64,000 bases of DNA from Trichopria drosophilae (lineage: Eukaryota; Arthropoda; Insecta; Hymenoptera; Diapriidae): assembly GCA_030407085.1 (NCBI GenBank), contig CM059582.1:208598001-208662000 (forward strand), given 5' to 3'. This document shows positions 55,176 to 64,000 of this stretch, one piece after another. The notes under the pieces are model-generated. The model searched no databases. It had not been told where the DNA came from and saw only the letters and a program-made list of their open reading frames with translations. Both the position numbers and the translations under genes were made by a program. Within the stretch, counting starts at the first letter, position 1, and the number at the start of each line of letters is the position of its first letter.

Positions 55176-58100
55176 TTTTTTCGATGAGATAATCCATCTA
55201 CTAAGATGACACGGTACTAATCAACAATCAAAAAAGGTTGTTCATGTTATTGGCATTATTTTTGCATTGTATAAATGAAATATGGTATCCAAAATATCAC
55301 AACGTACACAAAATCATTCTTGTCCAATTTCGAACTCTCTTTGAATATCTATTTAGATTAAGTATATACGATTGTACAATCATTGTATTAAACAATGGTG
55401 GTCCCAAACAAAAGGCAAAAATGTTGGAATTTTTCGAATTTACAGTTGATTCACGGAAATGTTTGTGAAAAATGTTTATTAAGATTTACAATCTGTATTG
55501 TAGAATTTACAATATTTATTGCCCATTTACAGTGACTATTGTAAATATTACTATAGGTATCATAAATCTTACCAAACATTCCTCCCTTTTTTGCATTTGT
55601 GAAAATAATTACTATATTTAGACACTTCACTTCTATGGAGTAGTAATTAAGATTATTCAAGATGTTCGTATTATTTTTGGATTATACAAATGCAATATGC
55701 CAAAGTATCAAAACATGTACTAAATCTGACGTTTTCCTGTATTATTAGTAAAGAAATCGTGCTTATTCGACTGCATATCATCTTTTATATTTTTTATAAG
55801 TAGACTATAAGTTAACGATAAAACCATAAAATAAACTAAGTGGTGGATTCGAAATAGCAGATAAAAGTCATCTCCTCAATTATTTGACCATCAAAATGGC
55901 GAATCACAGTTAATCGACAATTACTATTGGGAAAAGGTACACGGAAACTTAGTTTGATAACGCTATTAGTTTATTATTAAATTACGATATTAGTTTTGTT
56001 TAGTTTTCACGAATATAGAAATAATAGAATATCGTTCAGAATCATATACGAGGGATTTTCTATGTATATTTTTCCGCAATTTTCAATTATTATAATACAA
56101 CGATAAAACCATTGTATATCCTCGAATTTTAGTAGATTGGCATCTATGTGAATCATGTATTTTAATGAAATTGCAAAAAAAAAACACGAATTTTTGAAAA
56201 TTTAATTTTGGATCCGCCATTTTATGAAGACAAATTTTCCCATTATATAAGCTTATATATCATTCTAAGCAGGACAAACAAAAAGAGGAATCGGAATATT
56301 CATATTTGTTTAATTTTTATACTTATCAAATTTTGATACTTAAAAGTCGAATTTCTGAAAATATTTAAAAACTCATTTGTTCAATTCAAACTCAAAGCGT
56401 ATGAAAGTGTAGGCAGATAATACGCTTTTTAGAAAATATAAAAAAAAGCCACCAAAAATACTGAATTTGAAAAAAAAATTCTTCGTTAGAAAGTTAACTT
56501 ACAAATGGTTAATTACTTATTTCAGATAAAAATTAACCAACATAGTTTCGAGGTGACTTCTAAACAAATTTCCTAACCTTTATTTTTCAACGAATTTGCG
56601 AAAAATACTAATTTTTCATTACTTTTTCTATATCTTTTGGAGTAAAAACACTTTTCTATCGTTTCGAAATCTATTAGTGAACTCAACCCTAATTAACTTT
56701 ATATATTTACCATATGTGTCAATAAATTACTTACTATCTACTACTACTACTACTACCACTTAATAGTTAATTGTATACGTTTAAATTCCATATTCTAATG
56801 GCTAGACTAAAATGCCTTATACTACAGATAAAAAACATTTTCTCGGGCTAGAGCAATATACTTCATGGCATGGTTCGATACTCAAGGAATAATCAAAATG
56901 CAATATATTCAAATGACCTGCAGTAATTTCGTTCTTATTTAATCGAAGAGAAAATGTTAAGTTAACCAAATGAACTTAGGAAATGCAACCTAACTAGTTT
57001 GTAAATACTATTAAAGGATGCGTGGAAAAATTTAGTAAATTAAATTAATAAAAAAATAATTCTAAATAATTTGCAGTCTCCTTAAATTTCAATATGTACA
57101 AAATGCTGAACAATGAAAAGGAATATCGAATATTACTTTAACATTTCTATTAACGAGGTTTCAACTCAATTATTCTGAGGTTATTTTTAATTTGTAGTGT
57201 ACCTTTGAAAACGACTCTATCGACCAACATTTATTAAAAAATGCTATGTAGATTCATCGTGAAATAAAGTGCTTCTTACTGTTGGTTTCGTCAAACAACG
57301 AAGTTAAAAATAGTTTGAAACAATAAAACGCCGCACTCGTGTTGATGATTGACGTGTAAATGATAAAAGTATGTTGACTATTTATTGTCTGAAAATAAAA
57401 TGGAAAGAATGTGTCAAATATTTCAGATTCTTATTTTATTTTCGATCGATTTAAAGGAATATAATGTTCTAGCCATTTACTAGAAATCTGTTAGCTACAT
57501 TTCAGACATAAAAGGATAAGAAAGTTGCGAATCAGTTTGAATATATGAAACTGCAGTTTGTTAATTAAACTGAATACCTATAAGATATGAATCATGAAAT
57601 TGAAAATATGAATTACATTAATGGCATATTTTATTATCGTCCTCAACAACTAAACATGAAACAATAATAAACAATGCAATTACAAGATGTTTAATTAAGC
57701 ATTTATGGAATTGTTTTAACATGAATAAAATTTTGTATATATTATTTAAAATTGGCTTCTGAAGTACAAATGAATAAAATACATGAGCAATTCCTATTTG
57801 CAACAGAAACCTTCAATTAAGGGATTTGTTCACGAAAGCAAAAATTAAGCTAGTTGAATTGCGAGAACTGCATGGATCTGTAACAATAGTTCAAACCTAG
57901 ACATCACCTTTGTTCTATCAATATTCAGATTTGTGGAACAAACGTATACAACAATCATTTGTAGACTTTCGTAAATCCTGAATTTCCAATGACAATAGAT
58001 ACCTTGTTATCCTTTCTAATTGGACGTATCATTGGTGAAATAATGCATAGCGATAAATCAATAACGAAATGTTTTGTGTAATAACAATAATACCAGGATA

Positions 58101-60264
58101 TTATAGTTTCTAGTAATTATATAGTAATTATTGATAGTAGTTTTGTATATATTTATTTGTTTCGGAAGTTTATGAGAATATGAATCATACAACTAATAAA
58201 ATGTAAATTTATGCATTTTAATACGACAGGTAATAAGGGGTTCGATCATTTGGGCTCGAAGATTTCACTGCAGGGCGCAAAATCGAGTTCTACTCCCGGG
58301 GTTTTAAAAAACTAGTTAAAAGTGAAGTACGTTTACTAAATATTTATAAAATATCATGTTTGATAAAATTTAATACACTTTACTAAGAAATGATTCGAAT
58401 GAAAATATTTAGTTCGTCAATTTTAGTCAGCTAAATTAATCTTACTTTAAATAAATCCAAATTTACAGAAATTTTATATTTAATAAATGTTTTTAGTTTT
58501 ACAAAGTTCCACAAAATTTTATTTCGTACAAGACACATTTTTTGTAACTTACCAATTTTTTACTTAAAGAATTATTATTGCTAAGAAAGTCTAATTCTAA
58601 TTTAAAACAAAATTACGTTAAAACTGAATGCATACCTTGTATTTTATGATTCACGTTACTAAAATTTCAAAATTTAATCGTTAATTACACGAATAATAAA
58701 CGTGAAAGAATTGAAAATTATTTTATCATCAAATAGATACAAATAAAGATAAATTAATTTATTCTAAGCAATGTTTTCTTTCTCTAGAGTCGTATACCTT
58801 AATAACGTCGCGTGTATTACGAACATAAAATTTCGTCTAGAACGAGATTGCGTTTCAAATGAAATCTTTATTACTTCTGAGCTCCAAAATGAAAAACCGC
58901 AATGTTGTTCCCGGCGAGCTAAGTTCCAGTTCTAAATACTTTTCTCGGCTTAATAATTGATTTCGGTATTGTAAGTCACTATCATGCATAGAAAATAGCA
59001 AACGTTTTTTAATTAATCACAGACAATAATAATTTCAAACGTTTCACAATTATTTTGTAACGTATTTATTGAACTTTCGATTACACCAACACTATTTTTT
59101 GTGCACATTTTCTGAAACAACGATAATATCAGAATTCTCCAGCATGTACGATAATAAGTAATAACAGACGGTTGAATCGGCTACTAACGTACACCCATGC
59201 TGCGTTTCTTCTTTTCGTGTACTTTATTTCAAAAGTATTGGAAACAAGCTGTTTTACTTCAACTTAATATCAGTAACAAGTAAAGAAAATATATAGAAAA
59301 ATTAGTTATTTTATATAATGTATTTTTATTTTAGATTCTATTATTTCAATTTATTATATGGGTTGATGTGGAATTTCCATAGCATAATCAGCTCTTATCA
59401 AAATATTTGTTCAAAATTGCATAACAAGATTTTGTGCAGAAGAGAAAGCGCATTTTCAGTAATGCAAGTCTAATTAATCTTAATGCAATACTAACTTGAC
59501 GTAAGATTACATGATGGATTATTACATTCATCCATACACTACTGCAATACTCGAAATCCTCGATTAGTATATCTATGATAACCTTCTGTAATGGCTAGAG
59601 TTGAATTATTAGTTGAAATTGCCTTTCGGAATATTACTTAATAAGAAGCAATAATCAGATAATCGGACAAGTAAACGGTTTAAATACTTTGCTTTTACAT
59701 TAGGAGACATTAAGCTTATTTGGGTTGTCTTTTAGTAGTATGAAATTCACCGACGAGCACATTTATGTTTTCTGTGGAAAATACATTTGTAGGAGTCTCA
59801 TTCATTTACCGAGTTGTCAAATTCCGTACGCTTGTTAATATATGTAATTTCACAGCGGTTTCATAGCGAAATGAGTTTATTTCCTTCTCTCTTTGATGTT
59901 AGAGAATTGGAAATACCGAGAGTTTGCTTTAACTGTCTGCATTTTCCTTTTGATCGTTTCGTTCCTAAGCTTTTCACTGCATACTGGTTACATGCAATTT
60001 TGACACTTGCTTTGTGACGATTGCGAGCACCGTCGTACTTATACTATATGATTTTCCCGTGGCTGAAAGCTCGTCGAGCATCCCTTTACTAAATGCGGTA
60101 GTCGATATATACTAATACGCCCATTTACAATTGTCAAATGGGCATAAAATCGATTATCTGATATCTTTTGATATAATCTACTAGACAAATTATTTCGAAC
60201 GTAAATGTAGCGTGCACAGAAAATAATCATTAAAAATAAACGTAATTACAAAAGATTTAATACA
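55176..60264. other. AT-rich desert with minor repeats
   Basis: About 5 kb with little structure. Single R-family words occur at 55,890 (CAAAATGGCGAATCAC) and 56,210 (GGATCCGCCATTTT), and a (CTA)6 microsatellite at about 56,739. A frame at 59,814-60,017 with an internal ATG at 59,872 encodes PSLFDVRELEIPRVCFNCLH, protein-like but without support. No other gene candidate was seen. Confidence 0.45.
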
Positions 60265-60941
60265 CACTCAGAAAAAAAAGTAGTTAAAATGACTATTTTT
60301 TACTAAAATTACTACTCTAAAATAGTAAAGTTTGACTATTGTTTTATGATTCAAAATTCTACTTATCATAATAGACAAATAGACTAAACTATTTTGAAAT
60401 AGTCATTTCAGAAAATTACTACCTTCACTGAGAGAAATTGTATGAGAAATTGTCATAAAAAGTATGGAAAGAAGTCAATATTTACTTTTTAAAAATATTT
60501 GTAAACTATATAATAGCACATGAAAAGTCCACTTCTTTCCCACTGTTCTTTATTTAAGATAAACAAGGAAACAAAGAGAAAAACAAAAAAAAATCAACAC
60601 TGCGCTAAGTTTGTGAATGTCACAATCTAACCAGTTAAAAAATGTATTATGCAATGCCATTATACACACAAATTTCATTGTCGTGTAACTATAGTTACAA
60701 GTGCGTATACGACATGTATTATGTAATATCACATCTTGACTATTTTAACTATATTTGTCATATTTGTTTAAATCATTCTACGTAGTTGATTTTTTTAACT
60801 ATGAGGAGATAGTTGGTCTAACAAAATTGTAGTAAAATCGACTATGAAAGTGGTAAATTTAATTATATTTCATAGTAGTTTTAACTATATTTTTCAAATT
60901 ATGTGATATAGACAATTTAACTATGGATTTTTTTCTCAGTG
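60265..60941. mobile_element. CACTGAG-family element, fullest copy
   Basis: A 677-bp element. The left end is CACTCAGAAAAAAAAGTAGT and the right end, reversed, is CACTGAGAAAAAAATCCATA, both followed by TTAAA. A second CACTGAG word at 60,428, with inverted similarity to the left 170 bp, suggests a nested or duplicated terminus. The interior is rich in TAGTTTAACTAT-like words. A 60-codon minus frame (60,550-60,732) is not supported. No transposase is present and the superfamily is not assigned. Confidence 0.82.
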
Positions 60942-61370
60942 AAGTTTTAGGTAATATTGGAATCTCAGCAGACCGATATTTTCCTGTTTGATGCACTTCA
61001 GAAACAAATAAATGAGTCCATACCTTCAGTTTGGAACAGCAAATTTATCTATGAAGATAACCACTTAAATAAATTGATGTACAAAAGACAATAACGTATA
61101 AATAAAAAAAAACAAATGCCTGATACTTCCAGTTATCCCTATTATATCCTCTTCTATTCAAATCGCATGAAAGTACTTCAAATTCAGTAGACGTATTTCT
61201 GCAATTCAGTATAAATTGCACGTGCAAGTATGCTTCAAGATAACAAGTGGAAACAAATAGGATTTTATGTATCCAATTGTGACGTAACTAGCTTCAAGAA
61301 GATTTGTAGAAGATCTAAAGTGATTTAATACGACAAATTGCACTGTAAACTGAAGATTTGTATTTTATAG

Positions 61371-61430
61371 GATATGTTAGTAGAATGTAATGCGATTATA
61401 AATAGTATACCAACCTCTCCACGTCAAAAC
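61371..61430 (+). CDS. Possible first coding exon, unrecognised
   Basis: An acceptor-like TTTGTATTTTATAG ends at 61,370, an ATG follows at 61,374, and a donor-like AAAAC|GTATGC follows 61,430. The encoded start includes ECNAIINSIPTSPRQN. It is mentioned because a second protein-like block in the same direction lies 180 bp downstream. Phase compatibility has not been established. Confidence 0.13.
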
Positions 61431-61609
61431 GTATGCGTAATTGGTTCAATTAAACGGTGTGCTATATATAACATAAATGCATTATATATAAGTTACATTT
61501 TACGAATTTCATTTTCAATGTATTTGAAAGTTGAAAATTTTACTGGAAAAATTCACAGATTTATGACGATGGTAAAAATGGTAAAGTTGGATTATTTTTG
61601 TCGAAAAAA

Positions 61610-61783
61610 ATGAGGACCATAATGGAAAGATTCGATGCGCCGGGAGTTGAACCTTTCGACTGCTGGTCGGATGATCTACCAACTGACGAATCTAGTTTAT
61701 TACAACTCAACCAAAAACCAAATCATCTAATGATCGAGCTCAGAAATGCCAAGAGTGAAAAAAGCATATCAATTTCGAACTAA
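61610..61783 (+). CDS. Possible terminal exon or small ORF, unrecognised
   Basis: 57 codons from an ATG at 61,610 (a second ATG at 61,622) to a TAA at 61,781-61,783. The translation is unusually protein-like for this AT-rich DNA: acidic, with one Cys and two Trp/Phe-rich spots (FDAPGVEPFDCWSDDLPTDE) and a polar tail. AATAAA at 61,933-61,938 could serve as a poly(A) signal. It may be the last exon of an unidentified gene, with the possible exon at 61,371-61,430 upstream. No family is recognised. Confidence 0.25.
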   Translation: MRTIMERFDAPGVEPFDCWSDDLPTDESSLLQLNQKPNHLMIELRNAKSEKSISISN

Positions 61784-62165
61784 TAACTGCGGTTTTGTCC
61801 CTTGTCTTTATCAATTACCACGGCATGATATAAATAAGATATCACTCTTCTTTTCAAACACTTGATGAAAATAGGTGGAGGATATTGTACAGTGACTGTT
61901 TACTATCCCTAAAAGAAACATCTAATAATTTCAATAAATTCTTTCAGGTCTTGGCTTCAAGTTCAGACTTAACCACTAAACTGCGTCGAAACAAACCACA
62001 ACCTCTCATAAGCCGAATGAATTTATTGTAATTAAATATTTAATATAACTTGCGCTTGCATATAATACAGTTTAACCGATCCCGTTGTTGGTAATGAAAT
62101 TCCATCTAACGTGTTTTCTCAAAACTTCCAATAAAAGTATAACTTGAAGGCATAAGGAAACACGA
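61784..62165. other. AT-rich DNA, possible 3' region
   Basis: Contains the AATAAA noted at 61,933. Nothing else was seen. Confidence 0.4.
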
Positions 62166-62310
62166 TGTCCCAAATAATACAAGTCCATCTCAGGATGACC
62201 TCGGGAGCTCCTGAGGAGCTCCTGAGGACCATAAGCGGATATTTGGACATCTTCGGGAGCTCCTCAGGAAATCCGGAAATGGATTGTGTTGTATGGGATC
62301 ATTATTTCCA
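62166..62310 (+). repeat. GGAGCTCC dispersed repeat, copy 2
   Basis: Aligns with the reverse complement of 21,166-21,304. Shared blocks include CATCTCA, GGGAGCTCCTGAGGA (in two registers), ATTTGGACRTC and the flanking CCAAATAATACAAG-like words. The overlapping 60-codon frame (62,165-62,347) is a by-product. Confidence 0.8.
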
Positions 62311-62858
62311 GGATCATTGGATTAGCGTTCTGTGCTCCAAAAGATAAATGTACTGATGTAACTAATAAATAGTTACCGGAAGGGAAATAATTATACGAAC
62401 AAATTATCAACTTAACAGTTGCAGTAACCAGGTAAATTTTAACGGAAACCGATTTCTATTCAGGAGCACATAATTGCTCCACGAATTCTCTTCATCTCTA
62501 TGGATACTCAGTACCTACCCTGGTTCCCTACTTCTGAAACATCAATAAATTTAATACCATCATTGTGATGTCCACCAATACTCATGAAACGACTATGTGA
62601 AATATCGGCCACAGATCGGGTGGTTCGGACTCCACCTTAAAAACTACGGGTCCATCCTGATGTATCTCTCCTGTCCCCCTCTTACATGAGAAGGAAAGTA
62701 TCGGATGAAATGTCATGGTAGATCAACTTGAAAGCAGACTAAATTATAATATTCCCTCAATATTTAATTTCTTCAGAATATAAATGAATTAGGCCAAAAT
62801 TCAATTCTTCGTGTGCATTCCAATTCTGTCAATCACTGATTGACCTACGAATGCAATT
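62311..62858. other. Low-repeat DNA without identified gene
   Basis: Mixed composition. No supportable feature was seen. Confidence 0.45.
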
Positions 62859-62859
62859 A

Positions 62860-63350
62860 TAATGTCAAAAGGTAAAAAAAATAACGAAACAATTTGGAAC
62901 AACGCGCAATGCGAAATTGACTACCGCGTCATAAAAATGAATCGCTGCGGCATGCGAGCCTACCGGCGGTCGTCGATATCTATATCAAAGTGCTCGACTC
63001 GAGCAAAGCTTTCATGCAAACAATATCTAGTATGCGCTGCTATATTCAGCTCTCGCACGTACGCGCATTTACGTGCTCGAGGCTTTTATTTGTACGCGGA
63101 CATAAATATACAGCACCGTGAAAGAGAACGCTCGTGGCAGAATTCAAGATTTTCGCGCGCGACGTAATCCGAGGTACGATTTCCATTTAAAAAATTTGTA
63201 TGCCGAGATACGCTCGCATTTGCCATATTTACAAGGGTTTTATCGAACGGCAACAAGATCGGCACTGATATCAAAGGATCTTATGGGCATTCGATATTAC
63301 GCCACCCTTGCGTTTGACGGCCCGGTCGCCTGCTTATTCGAATAATAGGA
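62860..63350 (+). other. CpG-rich island, candidate enhancer or exon
   Basis: About 490 bp of repeat-free, CpG-dense DNA (for example CGCACGTACGCGCATTTACG). Frames are open on both strands in turn: 62,862-63,167 from ATG (101 codons), 63,118-63,345 (75 codons) and 63,086-63,274 minus. None is recognised. Motifs such as TTTTATTTG and GACATAAATA fit homeodomain-type sites. The overlapping, mutually inconsistent frames favour a regulatory island over a coding one. Confidence 0.3.
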
Positions 63351-64000
63351 TCGACTTACTCTACTCGTAAGTGCTCGTGATTAGGCTGCCAAGGACGATA
63401 CAACGCAGAAGACCTCTGAATATCTACATGTCAATAGAACCTACCATCTTCCAGAATAGTGCTTGAGTAATCTCATCTTTGTGACCTTAATTAGAGAGTC
63501 CGTTAATTCTCTGACCTATATACCTGACTCACATCATAGTCAGGCTTATCTTACTGATATTTCGAAACACTTATTTGATACCACGCAATAGGCTCCATCC
63601 ATTACTTCAATCGGTTAGTAATAAACAAATAGTTGTGTGGACAAAAGAAGTAGACGCACTAAATAATTGACCAAAAATGTTGAGCGTTCTGTCTCGGAAA
63701 CATCGGCGGACTTGTTTTGATTATCATGTAAATAGAACTCATTGCAGTACCAAAAGTGAAATTGGAAACTTATAACGGTGATATTGGTCTAGTTACCACC
63801 ACTTTTTGTCGCCACGAATAAAAAGATTCTCCAACACGAAATTGCTCTACAACTCTTCACTTTGACAAGGGAGTCGCTTTAAACATCTTTTGAGAGCTTA
63901 AAGTACGTCTGCTGAAGCACCATGATCATTTTGGATCTGTGATGAATTAGCACAGTCATGATATCGACTAGCCGCTGATCTTGAAACTGCTGAAAATATG
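63351..64000. other. Low-repeat DNA to window end
   Basis: No repeat, frame or RNA gene was recognised. Confidence 0.45.

Noticed and set aside
1..64000. Endogenous virus or retrotransposon coding remnants
   Set aside because: No reverse transcriptase, integrase, capsid or polymerase motif was recognised in any listed frame, and no LTR pair was seen.

Overview
The window is AT-rich (roughly two thirds A+T by eye), with no rRNA, tRNA, bacterial-style operon or long open reading frame. It looks like nuclear DNA of an arthropod, most likely an insect. The pointers are short TTAGG/CCTAA blocks (the arthropod telomere-type motif), insect-style non-autonomous DNA transposons (TA-flanked pogo/Tigger-like and TTAA-flanked piggyBac-like), and isolated CpG-rich islands in AT-rich DNA. 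Hymenoptera is my best guess for the order, from overall texture only. No gene is identified with confidence. The window reads as an intergenic or large intronic stretch; the only coding evidence is a handful of short, protein-like stretches next to plausible splice sites.

Layout. 0-9 kb: a Tigger-like MITE (266-511), a cluster of GGCGTAAAAT palindromes (1.36-1.51 kb), a degenerate ATGGCGG-type repeat (3.2-3.9 kb), a cluster of TGACGT sites (4.56-5.30 kb), a 215-bp hairpin (6.23-6.45 kb), and CpG-rich islands with possible exons (7.0-9.4 kb). 9.59-10.98 kb: a satellite with higher-order A-B-C-B organisation. 11-24 kb: a second Tigger-like MITE (13.3 kb), a purine/pyrimidine fold-back (16.5-16.9 kb), a 1.5-kb fold-back at 19.2-20.7 kb with a third partial copy at 21.8 kb, a GGAGCTCC repeat and adjacent hairpin (21.2-21.5 kb), a short TIR element (22.1 kb) and a CpG island (22.4-22.9 kb). 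24-31 kb is mostly an AT-rich desert with one fold-back and one exon-like stretch (28.14-28.28 kb).

31.2-35.2 kb is the most structured block. A 1.56-kb inverted repeat lies directly beside two inverted MITEs with TTAGG-type cores, each with its own 9-bp target duplication, and these enclose another ~1-kb inverted repeat. 35.4-36.0 kb is the largest CpG-rich island. 37.5-41.4 kb holds three further TIR or fold-back elements, one of them a textbook TTAA-flanked piggyBac-type element. 44.4-46.0 kb is a 12-unit, ~145-bp degenerate array with a tendency to S-T-T trimers. 47-52 kb has CACTGAG-terminus elements, a third Tigger-like MITE and a fold-back built from GTCGG(T)n minisatellite. 53-64 kb is mostly quiet, with CpG islands at 53.0-53.6 and 62.9-63.3 kb, a 677-bp CACTGAG element (60.3-60.9 kb) and a possible small gene at 61.4-61.8 kb.

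The unifying theme is fold-back DNA. At least twelve separate inverted-repeat elements are visible, several share modules (ATGGCGGATCC..., GTCGG-T-run phrases, TTAGG blocks), and no transposase is present to move them. No CRISPR array, viral gene, toxin gene or biosynthetic system was found.
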